Made by a program: the position numbers and the translations under genes. A DNA stretch of 48,888 nt. It comes from a bacterium. GTDB taxonomy: Bacteria > Actinomycetota > Acidimicrobiia > Spongiisociales > JAENVV01. Below, one piece after another: positions 15,994-24,050 of this stretch. Under the pieces are notes generated by a model. The model ran no database searches. It was not told where the DNA came from and saw nothing but the letters and a program-made list of their open reading frames with translations. Numbering within the stretch: the stretch's first letter is position 1; every line of letters begins with the position of its first letter. Where the stretch lies: positions 1 to 48,888 of the forward strand of contig JAHEDI010000003.1 of assembly GCA_024641305.1 (NCBI GenBank), given 5' to 3'.

Positions 15994-17578
15994 TTTAGGA
16001 CGACTCATGGATCTGCTCGACACGGCAGTCGCCCAAGCAGTCGCTTCGGTCGGCGATGAACCGCTGTCAGAGGCGATCGAATTGGCCAACACGGCCCGGC
16101 GTCGGGTTGGGTTCCTTGGCCGATCCGTGGTGGTCGCCCTGGCGGGCGGTACCGGATCGGGCAAGTCGTCATTGTTGAACGCGGTAGCGGGCGAGACGGT
16201 GGCCGAGGTGGCCGCCATCCGACCGACCACGTCGGAGCCCCTGGCCTGGATGCCGCAAGTGCCCGAACCAGGCATCGTGCGACTTCTCGACGACATGGGG
16301 GTGGACAAGCGGGTAGGACATTTGAACGATCTGCCGGTCGTACTCATCGATATGCCAGATACCGACTCGGTAGTCGGAGCCCATCGGGCAATCTTTGAAC
16401 GCCTCCTCCCTCGCGTTGATGTCGTCTGGTGGGTGGTCGATCCCGAGAAATACTCCGACCGCCTTTTGCATCGTGATTTCCTAGGACCGCTGGCGGATTA
16501 TCAGGGGCAATTCCGCTTTGTGTTCAATCAGATCGATCGGCTTTCATCCGGCGAGTTGCGGGAGGTTCTCCAAGACTTCGAGACCAGGCTGAAGGAGATC
16601 GGGATTTCGGCCCCGATCATTATCCCGGTGGCAGCCAGCCCACCGAACGGGCTCCCGGTTGGGATTGATCGCCTGGTTGATGGGCTCGTCGAGCTTGGAG
16701 ACGCCAAACGGGCCGTGACCGCCAAAACCATTGTCGATATCCGAAGGGCTGGCACCGCCATCGCCGCCGTAACCGGGGTGACCGGTGAAGGAATCGGATT
16801 TGAAGCCCAGTGGGAGACGGCAAGTTCTGAGGTTGTCGCTGGTCTGGTTGACATGGTGGTGGCAGCCGACGTGGCTGAAAAGGCCGAGGCCGAGGGCGCC
16901 GCGGTGGCGCTGCGCACCGGAGTGGGACCAATCGGTCTGGTGATCACCCGACTTCGGGACACCAGATTGGCGAGAGCGCTTGGGTTGTCGCTGCGCGACG
17001 GGCTCGCCAATGAAGCTGCCAGGGAGTGGGCATCGCGGCCAGGGCGCGATACGGCACTCGGGACGATGGAATCTCTCGTGTCACAGGTCGCCTTGGGGGC
17101 TGGCGGACCCTATGCCAGGGCCATTCGATCACAATTCGATACCGAGCGCCTCACGGATGCGGTTGACAAGACGGTCGATCTGGCACTGCATCGAGCCAGC
17201 CACGCCAAGCTCGCCGGTCGACCCTGGTGGGCGGCAGTGGCGGCTATAAAGTGGCTTTTGACGATTGCGGTTATTTGGGGAAGCGTGTGGTGGTACGCGA
17301 CGCCACCGGTTCGCGGTTCAGTCCCGTGGTCGGTGGTCCTCGTCGTGGGCGGGTTGGTGGTTGGTCTCGCTTTGAGTCGGCTGCTTGATGCCTCCGGTCG
17401 CTCGCTCGGCAGAGCTCGAGTCGTTGAGTTTCGCCAGCAGATGGTCACTGATCTGGACTTGCAGCTTGAGCGCGTGCTGGGGCAACCCCTGCGTGCTGCG
17501 GTGCGGGAACGAGCCGAACTGGGAGCCACACTCGCTCAAATCTCCGTCGAGGCTGAGCGCGCCCAACAATCTGCCTAG
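15986..17578 (+). CDS. dynamin-like GTPase B
   Basis: This second large GTPase (530 residues) has G1 GGTGSGKSS (54-62), switch threonine in RPTTSEP, G3 DMPDTDS and G4 NQID. Two adjacent membrane helices (about 420-475, around WLLTIAVIWGSVWWYA and VVLVVGGLVVGLALS) lie near the C-terminus, followed by a helical tail. It shares the G-domain layout of GTPase A, so the two are paralogues that may form a heteromeric pair. The frame extends upstream, but ATG 15986 overlaps the previous stop in ATGTCTGA and begins with the expected helix. MscS follows 11 bases later. Confidence 0.87.
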   Translation: MSDLGRLMDLLDTAVAQAVASVGDEPLSEAIELANTARRRVGFLGRSVVVALAGGTGSGKSSLLNAVAGETVAEVAAIRPTTSEPLAWMPQVPEPGIVRLLDDMGVDKRVGHLNDLPVVLIDMPDTDSVVGAHRAIFERLLPRVDVVWWVVDPEKYSDRLLHRDFLGPLADYQGQFRFVFNQIDRLSSGELREVLQDFETRLKEIGISAPIIIPVAASPPNGLPVGIDRLVDGLVELGDAKRAVTAKTIVDIRRAGTAIAAVTGVTGEGIGFEAQWETASSEVVAGLVDMVVAADVAEKAEAEGAAVALRTGVGPIGLVITRLRDTRLARALGLSLRDGLANEAAREWASRPGRDTALGTMESLVSQVALGAGGPYARAIRSQFDTERLTDAVDKTVDLALHRASHAKLAGRPWWAAVAAIKWLLTIAVIWGSVWWYATPPVRGSVPWSVVLVVGGLVVGLALSRLLDASGRSLGRARVVEFRQQMVTDLDLQLERVLGQPLRAAVRERAELGATLAQISVEAERAQQSA

Positions 17579-17589
17579 GATCGTTGGAC

Positions 17590-18408
17590 ATGAATGATCT
17601 GTGGTCGAACGTCAGCCCGCAAGTAGGCCAGACCCTGGGCGTGCTCGGAGCGGTTCTGGTGTCTGGCTGGCTCGTGGCTCGACTCGCTCGTCGGACGGCC
17701 GAAAGGCCAACCCCGGATGATCCTGAGCGTCAGCAGCGGGTGACGACACTGTGGGCGGCCGGCCGTCGCATCTCGTTCGTCTTGCTTGGTGTGGTTGCGG
17801 TGCTGATGCTGCTCAGTGTCTGGGACATCCCGATAACGCCTCTTTTGGCCGTTGGGTCAGCAGTCGGCTTGGCGGTTGGATTTGGAGCTCAAGACGCCGT
17901 GAAGGACGTCATTGCCGGGTTTATGATCCTCGCCGAAGGTCAATTCGATATCGGTGATACCGTTGCGGTGGCCGGGGTAACCGGCGCCGTTACGGATATA
18001 CGCCTACGAGTAACGGTTCTCCGAGACGTGAATGGCGCCGTTCATTTTGTACCGAATGGACAGATCAATGTGGCGTCCAACTTCACAAAGGAGTTCTCGA
18101 AGGCTGTGGTTGATGTCGGCGTCGCCTACGGCTCAGACCTCGCAAAGGTTAAAGCTGTACTTGAGGATGAGATCCGCGCTATTGAGGTCGATTATTCGGA
18201 CTTGTTCACCGAACCAGGGGAAGTGCAAGGAGTCAACGAGTTGGCCGATTCGTCAGTTGTCGTGCGGGCTGTCCTCGTAACCAGGGCTGACGCCCGTTGG
18301 CAGGTGAAGCGTATCGCGCTGGAGCGAATCGTCACCCGGTTTGGCAACGAAGGAATCGAGATCGCTTTCCCGACGATCAAGGTGTTGGGATCGGGGGATC
18401 CTGGTTGA
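17590..18408 (+). CDS. MscS-type small-conductance mechanosensitive channel
   Basis: The 272-residue protein has an N-terminal helix (LGVLGAVLVSGWLVARLA), a second helix (RISFVLLGVVAVLMLLSV) and the glycine/alanine-rich pore helix TM3 (LLAVGSAVGLAVGFGAQDAV), then the MscS beta domain (FDIGDTVAVAGVTGAV, FVPNGQINVASNF) and an alpha/beta end. It opens on membrane tension and releases solutes. AGGA sits nine bases before ATG 17590, which I prefer to the in-frame TTG at 17584. It is the third gene of the dynamin operon, which points to a joint role at the membrane under osmotic or envelope stress. Confidence 0.9.
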   Translation: MNDLWSNVSPQVGQTLGVLGAVLVSGWLVARLARRTAERPTPDDPERQQRVTTLWAAGRRISFVLLGVVAVLMLLSVWDIPITPLLAVGSAVGLAVGFGAQDAVKDVIAGFMILAEGQFDIGDTVAVAGVTGAVTDIRLRVTVLRDVNGAVHFVPNGQINVASNFTKEFSKAVVDVGVAYGSDLAKVKAVLEDEIRAIEVDYSDLFTEPGEVQGVNELADSSVVVRAVLVTRADARWQVKRIALERIVTRFGNEGIEIAFPTIKVLGSGDPG

Positions 18409-18494
18409 CCTTTCCCTCAGGTTCTGGAAGATTTCTCACAGATACCGGCAATCAGGTACGTCAGTACTATCACGTAAGTATTGTTCGATGTGCA

Positions 18495-18500
18495 TATACT
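18495..18500 (+). promoter_or_regulatory. -10 box of the leader RNA before the eIF2B-like gene
   Basis: TATACT is the best -10 box in the 261-base gap between mscS and the eIF2B-like gene and would start transcription near 18507. The region 17-18 bases upstream (around CACGTA) is a poor -35. Confidence 0.4.
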
Positions 18501-18506
18501 CGGCAG

Positions 18507-18624
18507 AGTTCTGCGGGTAGGAGGTCGCGTCTCGAGACTTTCCCTGGCATCGATTCTGCTGAAAGCCTTCTACGTCCCGCAACAAAGGCTCCGGTTACCC
18601 CCCTTACCGGAGCCTTTGTTTATG
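18507..18624 (+). ncRNA. structured leader RNA or small RNA ending in a C6-loop hairpin
   Basis: Two long-range pairings close a roughly 40-base central loop: TGCGG (18512-18516) with CCGCA (18577-18581), and GTAGGAGG (18517-18524) with CCTTCTAC (18566-18573), separated by a GTC bulge. A small palindrome TCTCGAGA sits in the centre. The element ends in a perfect 15-pair hairpin with a C6 loop. The RNA would either be an independent small RNA or an attenuator leader for the gene that starts at 18670. I cannot match it to a riboswitch family from memory. Confidence 0.5.
18581..18624 (+). terminator. strong hairpin with CCCCCC loop
   Basis: The arms AACAAAGGCTCCGGT (18581-18595) and ACCGGAGCCTTTGTT (18606-18620) pair perfectly over 15 bases; the loop holds six cytosines at 18598-18603. 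The following run is short (TTTGTTTA), so termination may be partial, as expected of an attenuator. The core GGCTCCGG / CCGGAGCC recurs in the minus-strand terminator at 41599-41634. Confidence 0.65.
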
Positions 18625-18669
18625 GGGCGTCGAAACGGGCACCGGGCGCCACATGATGAGGAGGACCTG

Positions 18670-19518
18670 TTGACGATCTGGATGTCTTGGCCGGTGTGGC
18701 GCCGCCTGACCGGTATTGCCGTCGACCAGGTGTCTGGCTCGACCAATGTGGCGATTCAAACTGCCTCAGCACTGCGATCTCTCGGGGAGGCTGCCGGGAG
18801 CGCCCACATCGACGACCCGTGTCTTCCGGTCCGCGAAGGTATCGATGTGGTCTTTAGGGCTCAACCGACGGCGGCGGCCATTGCGAACCTGCGCAATCTC
18901 GTCTACGACGCTCCCGACCTTCAGCTGCTCCTCAAAACGCTCGATGCCGAGGTTGAGCGACTCGGCCAGGTTCCGCTGCGGCTTGCCGAACAGGGGTCGG
19001 CCCTCATTCGTGATGGCGATAGTGTTCTCGTGCATTCTTCTTCTTCTTCGGTTCGAGCCGTTCTCGACCTGGCGAGACGTTCAACCTCGTTTTCGGTGAC
19101 GTGCACGGTCGAAGAAGGTTCCGGCGAAGGACGCCAGATGGCCGCCGAGTTGGCCTCAGCCGGATACTCGATCGAAATGTTGTCCGTGGGTCAGGCGGCG
19201 GCCTATGTTGCCGGGGTCGATTTGATTCTGGTTGGCGCCGATGCGATCGGACCAGGTCGGATGATCAACAAAGAAGGTACGGCTCGCATCACCGCGGCCG
19301 GGCTGGATGCGGAAGTCCCTCGCTACGTCATCGCGGCGACCGACAAGATCCTGGCCGAGGAGCTCTTTGTCACGGCCGCCAGTCGGGCCGAGGCAATGGA
19401 CATGGAACTCGTTCCGCTGTCGTGGTTCACCGCGGTCATCAGCGAGGCTGGTCCCCTGACGCCTGGTGGCGTCTCGCGGTTGGCCACCGAGCGTCGGGTT
19501 TCTCCGAAACTCCGCTAG
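18670..19518 (+). CDS. eIF2B-like protein (IF-2B alpha/beta/delta family), probably not an isomerase
   Basis: The 282-residue product has the N-terminal helical bundle and C-terminal Rossmann-like domain of the eIF2B/MtnA/ribose-1,5-bisphosphate isomerase superfamily. VLVHSSSSSVR corresponds to the catalytic THCN segment of the isomerases, but with serines in place of the cysteine; later motifs are EEGSGEGRQMA, VDLILVGADAI and NKEGTARIT, which retain the conserved Asp and Asn-Lys. Missing the cysteine, it resembles the regulatory eIF2B subunits more than the enzymes. A perfect AGGAGG (18659-18664) five bases upstream decides for TTG 18670 over the ATG at 18682. It overlaps the convergent lipid kinase gene by four bases. 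Confidence 0.75.
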   Translation: MTIWMSWPVWRRLTGIAVDQVSGSTNVAIQTASALRSLGEAAGSAHIDDPCLPVREGIDVVFRAQPTAAAIANLRNLVYDAPDLQLLLKTLDAEVERLGQVPLRLAEQGSALIRDGDSVLVHSSSSSVRAVLDLARRSTSFSVTCTVEEGSGEGRQMAAELASAGYSIEMLSVGQAAAYVAGVDLILVGADAIGPGRMINKEGTARITAAGLDAEVPRYVIAATDKILAEELFVTAASRAEAMDMELVPLSWFTAVISEAGPLTPGGVSRLATERRVSPKLR

Positions 19519-20432
19519 GCGAGGATGAGTACGCCGTCGGGGACCGATTCGATTTCGATTCGGCTGGCCAGGCCAAGTACGTCCCCATCAGCCTGGACGT
19601 AGGCGGGAGGGTCGGCTTCAACCAGAACCGAATCTTTGTTGAGCGCTTGAAATCCTCCCCGCACTCCATCCCACGAGGATCCGCGTAGCGCCGCCCAGGC
19701 GATCGATGGCACGCGGCGAATCGGCAGTTGATCAAGGCCGGCCACGTGAAAGCCATGGGCGGGTGCATCCTTGGCGAGGCTAAGGGGTACCCGGCCGAAG
19801 TAGGTATACGGCCAATGAACTTCGATCATGGCAACCACGGCGTCGTGGCTCCCGTCGTCGAGCGTGACCCGCAACGTCGGAAGGCGATGGCGAAACTGTG
19901 ACCAGAGCACGTTGGCCGATGTCTTGGCATAGTGAAACCCGCCCATAAAAAGCTTCTTATTGGGGGTCTGTTCGGCCCGACGCACCACCTCGGCATCAAA
20001 TCCGACGCCGGCGGCAAACGTTGCATAGACGGAATCCCCATCGTCGAGCGTGATTTTGGCGAGATTGATGGGCTTTGAAATCGGGTGTGAGACGATCTGG
20101 GCCGTGGCTTTGATGGGATCCGGATCGATGCCCATGATTGCAGCCAACACGTTCGTTGTTCCGACCGGGATGATGCCCAGCGCGGTCGCGCTTCCGGCAA
20201 TCCCGTTCACAACCTTGTTGACCACTCCGTCGCCCCCCATCGCCACCACCACGTCGACGTGGTCGTTGGTAGCCTTGGTGGCGACCTCAATGACAGCTTC
20301 GGCTGTCTCGGGCCATTGCGCATCGACCTCGAATTCTGCACGAAGTCGGGCCAGAACCTCCCGGTGCGTGCCGCCCGTGAACTGCGATGCCGCCGGGTTG
20401 GCTATCAAAACCAGGCGTCGCCTTTCGAGCAT
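19515..20432 (-). CDS. diacylglycerol kinase family lipid kinase (DagK/YegS type)
   Basis: The start LVLIANPAA, the ATP-binding GGDGVVNKVVNG (about residues 66-77), the PVGTTNVLA segment and the late VQADGDVL motif place it in the DAGK-catalytic family, which phosphorylates diacylglycerol or related lipids and long-chain bases. Length 305 is usual. The ATG shares its A with the stop of the dehydrogenase gene upstream (TGATG), so the two are translationally coupled. Recycling of diacylglycerol into phosphatidic acid is a plausible role; the substrate is not certain. Confidence 0.87.
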   Translation of the reverse strand: MLERRRLVLIANPAASQFTGGTHREVLARLRAEFEVDAQWPETAEAVIEVATKATNDHVDVVVAMGGDGVVNKVVNGIAGSATALGIIPVGTTNVLAAIMGIDPDPIKATAQIVSHPISKPINLAKITLDDGDSVYATFAAGVGFDAEVVRRAEQTPNKKLFMGGFHYAKTSANVLWSQFRHRLPTLRVTLDDGSHDAVVAMIEVHWPYTYFGRVPLSLAKDAPAHGFHVAGLDQLPIRRVPSIAWAALRGSSWDGVRGGFQALNKDSVLVEADPPAYVQADGDVLGLASRIEIESVPDGVLILA

Positions 20433-21487
20433 CAGGAGACGGCCAGAGCAACCGAGATTAGGTCCTCGCGGCCAAAATGACCCGCAGAAGCCTGAATTGC
20501 CTTGTCGGCTTCTTCGAGTGGAAACTCGTGAGAGACCATGTGGTCGAGCCGACTGTCTTGTGCCAACTGCCGGGTGGCCCAGTGGTAGCCGGCCGACGAG
20601 GCGCCGAACGCACCTCGAACGCTGAGCTCCTTGACGACGATGATATCCGAGAACAGCTGGTTAACCGGTGCGGTGCCTTTGGTTGATGCCAGAACGAGAC
20701 GGCCGCCAACCCGGACCAGGTCAAGACCGAGCAGGATCGCCTCGGTATCGTTTGAGGTCACATCGATGACGATATCGGGACGGGAACCAAGACTGTCGGC
20801 CACGGCGCTGGCAGGATCGTCGACATCGGAGAACACGATCATGTCGGCGCCTAGTTCCTTGGCGAGGCGTAGTCGGTCGGCGTCATGGGAGAGCCCGGTG
20901 ATGCCCACCCATCCAGCTCCGGCGGCCTTGGCCGCCACGAGGGCAGAAAGACCACGCGGGCCGGGTCCCATGATGAGAACGTTCTCGCCGGCTCTGAGAT
21001 CGGGAACCTCCACCGCCCAGGTGAATCCCGCCGCAAGCGGGTGGGCGAAAGCAGACACCACTGCCGGTACGTCGTCAGAAACGACATGTAAGCGGGAACC
21101 AGGGTCGAGGTACATGAGTTCGGCAAACCCACCCCAAAGAGCTGGGCTTTCGGTTGACGGCAGCTGCCCATAGGCGTTGATTGGCTTGCGGAGGTTGCAG
21201 GAGGACACGTTGTTCATGCAACGACGGCAGGATCCGCACCTGATCGAGCTCTCCACGACCACCCGGGTGCCAACCGGAATGCCGAAGTCGGTCATGGCCT
21301 CGGCTATGCGACCGACTACCTCGTGTCCCGGGATTAGCGGGTACTTCACGAATCGGCTGGTGCCTTCCCAGGCCTGTACGTCGACGCCGGAAAGTCCTGT
21401 CGCCTCGACGGCCAGCCACCCGCCAACTTCCATCTCCCCGACGGGGAGTCGAGTCGGTGTAAACCGGCGCGGCTCGACCAGGATCAT
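20432..21487 (-). CDS. MDR (zinc alcohol dehydrogenase family) protein with altered catalytic zinc ligands
   Basis: The 351-residue product is a medium-chain dehydrogenase/reductase: GHE motif in LIPGHEVVG, the four-cysteine structural zinc lobe CGSCRRCMNNVSSC and nucleotide motif GPGPRGLSAL. The usual catalytic cysteine is serine (ATGLSGVD where CGxD is normal), and the third ligand region reads HPLAAG with no Cys or Glu. The catalytic zinc may be absent or bound unusually. GTG 21517 is in frame, but it lies inside the -10 box TAGTGT (21514-21519), so ATG 21487 is the better start. It is followed by the lipid kinase with a one-base overlap. Confidence 0.82.
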   Translation of the reverse strand: MILVEPRRFTPTRLPVGEMEVGGWLAVEATGLSGVDVQAWEGTSRFVKYPLIPGHEVVGRIAEAMTDFGIPVGTRVVVESSIRCGSCRRCMNNVSSCNLRKPINAYGQLPSTESPALWGGFAELMYLDPGSRLHVVSDDVPAVVSAFAHPLAAGFTWAVEVPDLRAGENVLIMGPGPRGLSALVAAKAAGAGWVGITGLSHDADRLRLAKELGADMIVFSDVDDPASAVADSLGSRPDIVIDVTSNDTEAILLGLDLVRVGGRLVLASTKGTAPVNQLFSDIIVVKELSVRGAFGASSAGYHWATRQLAQDSRLDHMVSHEFPLEEADKAIQASAGHFGREDLISVALAVS

Positions 21488-21581
21488 GGCCCGTGCACTG
21501 TTCCCTGCTACCGACACTATTTCGACCTCGCCTTGCGCACGCGGATTGTAGTGGCGGTCTGGTTCGCCGAAACCGACCAGA

Positions 21582-22772
21582 TCAAGCGAGGAGCTGGGCT
21601 ATCCGGTCGATGCCTTCGATGAGGTCCTCGTCGCTGAGGGCGTATGACATCCGGGCGTAGCCCGGTGCCCCGAAGGCCTCGCCGGGGACGATTGCCACCT
21701 GAGCGAACTCGAGGATGTCTGCTGCGAGATCCAACGTCGTGGTGGGCGTGTGACCCTTGATGGACCTCCCGAGAATGCCCTCGAGATTCGGAAAGGCGTA
21801 GAAGGCTCCTTCCGGCTCGATGCACTCGACGCCGTCAATCGCGTTGAGCATGGAAACCATCGTTTGGCGGCGCCGATCAAAAGCGGCTCGCATGGTGGCC
21901 ACTGCGTCGAGCGGGCCGCTGACTGCTGCCAATGCCGCCCGTTGGGCAATGTTATCAACGTTGCTTGTTGTGTGTGACTGCATGTTTGATGCCGCCTGGA
22001 TGATGTCAGGTGGGCCGGCCATCCAGCCAACTCGCCATCCGGTCATCGAATACGTTTTGGCGACGCCGTTCACGATGACACATCGATCCCTGATCTCGGG
22101 CACCAGCGTCGGCATTGACGCAAAGACGGCATCGCCATAAACGAGGTGTTCGTAGATCTCGTCTGTCAGGACCCACAAGCCTTTTTCGGCTGCCCAAGCA
22201 CCGAGAGCAGAGATCTCTTCTCTGGTGTATACCGCCCCGGTCGGGTTTGACGGAGACACGAACAATAGGATCTTTGTCGCAGGAGTGAGATGCATTTCGA
22301 GCATGTCGACGGTCGCTTTGAAGCCCGTCGATGCGTCGGTCATCACATTCACCGGAACCCCGCCTGCCATTCTGATCGCCTCGGGGTAGGTGACCCAGTA
22401 AGGCGTGGGCAGGAGCACTTCGTCGCCCGGATCGAGCAGCGTTGCGAAGGCCTCGAACACGGCCATCTTTCCGCCATCGGTGACGAGGAACTGGGAAGCT
22501 TCGAGGTCGAGTCCCGAGTCCCGTTTGGTCTTGTCGGCGAGCGCCTGGCGCAACTCGGGCAAGCCCGAGGATGCGGTGTATTTGTGGTTCCTCGGGTCGC
22601 GGCAGGCGGCCACGGCGGCCTCGACGATGTAATCAGGAGTCGGGAAGTCCGGTTCTCCGGCGCCGAAGCCAATGACCGGGATACCGGCAGCCTTCATCGC
22701 CTTGGCTTTGGCGGTGATTGAAACCGTAGCCGACGGTTCAATTGAAGCAATGCGTTCTGATACCCGGCCCAT
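21582..22772 (-). CDS. aspC: aspartate aminotransferase, class I pyridoxal phosphate enzyme
   Basis: This 396-residue protein is a fold-type I aminotransferase of the AspB/AspC branch: [10 protein letters not shown] (substrate binding), [21 protein letters not shown], the aspartate of [11 protein letters not shown], the PLP lysine Lys239 in [16 protein letters not shown] and a C-terminal arginine in ARMSYALS. It interconverts aspartate and 2-oxoglutarate with oxaloacetate and glutamate; prephenate activity is also known in this branch. The ribosome site GAGAGGAAAAC lies before the ATG, and TAATGT further upstream could be the -10 box. Confidence 0.9.
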   Translation of the reverse strand: MGRVSERIASIEPSATVSITAKAKAMKAAGIPVIGFGAGEPDFPTPDYIVEAAVAACRDPRNHKYTASSGLPELRQALADKTKRDSGLDLEASQFLVTDGGKMAVFEAFATLLDPGDEVLLPTPYWVTYPEAIRMAGGVPVNVMTDASTGFKATVDMLEMHLTPATKILLFVSPSNPTGAVYTREEISALGAWAAEKGLWVLTDEIYEHLVYGDAVFASMPTLVPEIRDRCVIVNGVAKTYSMTGWRVGWMAGPPDIIQAASNMQSHTTSNVDNIAQRAALAAVSGPLDAVATMRAAFDRRRQTMVSMLNAIDGVECIEPEGAFYAFPNLEGILGRSIKGHTPTTTLDLAADILEFAQVAIVPGEAFGAPGYARMSYALSDEDLIEGIDRIAQLLA

Positions 22773-22837
22773 GTTTTCCTCTCAAGGTGAGCTGTCCCTT
22801 GACACATTAGTGGCGCCCTAGAACGGCTTGGTCAGCC

Positions 22838-23503
22838 CTACCCGGCCGGTTGGACGACGAGGTCGATAATGTGGGCTGCCGGGCGGAACACCTGCCGGCT
22901 GAGTGGAGACAGTTCGGAAACGGGATGCGCCACCGGCAGGATGGCCCGCCCGGCGGTCAAGGCGGCCTGCGCCGCACGGGCGCAGGCTACCGTTGTCCAC
23001 AGCCGTTGATTGTTGCGTGCGACGACTGGTAGCAATACGCACTCTGCGGTCTCGGCCGGCATCAGGGATACGGGCGCCACATACTCGAGAAGCCCTCTTC
23101 GAAACGCCCGGCTACTGGTGCGCAACTCGGGGCTGGCCGCCTCGGTTACGGCCTGCAACACGGCCCGAGTTCCGGATCCCAGCGACAGGATTCCGAGGCT
23201 CGAGAAGCGGGCCGCCTCATAGGCTAGGTCCATCGACCAACGCGGATCTTCGAGTCGCCCAATCATCGCGTGCAGGGCCGCGGCAGTTCGGCCGGCATTC
23301 AAATCCATCGCCGCTTCGGTGACCGCCAGGAGGAGGGCCTGGTCGGACCGCCGCTTCCGGAGTGCTTGCGCAGCGGCAACGCCAGCCTCTGCCCACGAGA
23401 CTTCAGTAAGTTCGAGTAATGCCTTGGCAGCCTTGATGGCTGCTGGGACTGGATCTGCCCATTCGTCGCGGGCTACGTCGTTGAGCGTCTCACCGGGAGT
23501 CAA
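22838..23503 (-). CDS. unknown helical protein, possibly a degenerate eIF2B-like domain
   Basis: The 221-residue product is rich in alanine and helices and has no signal peptide. I see a distant resemblance to the eIF2B fold: an N-terminal helical bundle, then GILSLGSGTRAVLQAV where the family has a THSxSST loop, and a final strand-helix-strand (VVARNNQRLW, AQAALTAGRAILPVAHP). None of the VGAD, NKxGT or catalytic cysteine residues is kept. The start TTG 23503 overlaps the OsmC stop as TTGA, a four-base coupling that supports it, so the gene belongs to the selenoprotein operon. The function is unknown. Confidence 0.6.
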   Translation of the reverse strand: MTPGETLNDVARDEWADPVPAAIKAAKALLELTEVSWAEAGVAAAQALRKRRSDQALLLAVTEAAMDLNAGRTAAALHAMIGRLEDPRWSMDLAYEAARFSSLGILSLGSGTRAVLQAVTEAASPELRTSSRAFRRGLLEYVAPVSLMPAETAECVLLPVVARNNQRLWTTVACARAAQAALTAGRAILPVAHPVSELSPLSRQVFRPAAHIIDLVVQPAG

Positions 23504-23970
23504 GGGGCTAATTGCAGTTCGGTCGTGATCTTGATGGAGTCGCGAATCGAGCGGGCCACCGGACAGAAATCGGCATGGAAGCCGTGGACTCTTTTCGCGG
23601 TGTCGCGTTGGTCGCCTTGTACGCCTTTGAGCATGTATGTGACATGGATACGTTTGATTATCAAGACTTTGCCCTCTTTTTCGACCTCGCCGGTCGTTTC
23701 AGAGATCAGGTGCCCGTGAGATGCGTTGATGCCGCGCGCCTCCAGCGCGCCCCCGAAGGTTCCCGTCAGTCAACCGCCGGCGGCGGCGATGACGTAGTCA
23801 ATCGTCGTGGCGTCCGGCGGGTATTCCTCAGGGTCGACACCGTAATGCTCGGCGATGGCTCCGTGCACTCCGAAGCTGATTGGCTCATCCAGGGACGGCA
23901 TCCATACTTTGCGAATCGGACCTCGAACCCGTTCGATCTTGACTTTTGAGGTGTAAGCAACGTCGCTCAT
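23500..23970 (-). CDS. OsmC family protein with an in-frame TGA at the catalytic Cys: probable selenoprotein
   Basis: The reading frame is 156 residues long with one internal TGA at codon 67 (23772-23770). Before it stands DYVIAAAGG and after it LTGTFGGALEARG; in OsmC-family peroxidases this position is the peroxidatic cysteine (GGCLTGTF). The second conserved cysteine, Cys136 in DFCPVARSI, is present, and the downstream codons keep the family's pattern (IIKRIHVTYML). I read TGA as selenocysteine. A hairpin with the geometry of a bacterial SECIS lies 20-36 bases downstream. OsmC proteins reduce organic hydroperoxides with the two thiols, and selenocysteine would raise reactivity. TAACGT (23978-23983) seven bases before ATG 23970 implies a leaderless mRNA. 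SelA, SelB and SelC are outside the window. Confidence 0.78.
23734..23750 (-). promoter_or_regulatory. candidate bacterial SECIS hairpin of the OsmC selenoprotein
   Basis: On the mRNA the arms GCGCGC (23750-23745) and GCGCGC (23739-23734) close a five-base loop UGGAG (23744-23740). The loop begins 26 bases after the UGA, within the 16-37 base window established for bacterial SECIS elements, and has a guanine at its second position, as the model requires. All six pairs are G-C. Confidence 0.6.
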
Positions 23971-24050
23971 GCGATTGACGTTAGCGCCCCATCAATACCA
24001 GCGGGGGACGTACTGGCCGCCCCCCGCCGATGATTCCAACCGATTACTGA

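Noticed and set aside
18481-18669. A start of the eIF2B-like gene at 18481
   Set aside because: The extension would translate through a structured RNA and hairpin; AGGAGG before TTG 18670 gives a better start.
23766-23960. The OsmC gene as a truncated pseudogene ending at TGA 23770
   Set aside because: The frame continues without shift for 89 more codons that keep OsmC-family residues including the second Cys, and the stop falls on the catalytic Cys; recoding explains it better.
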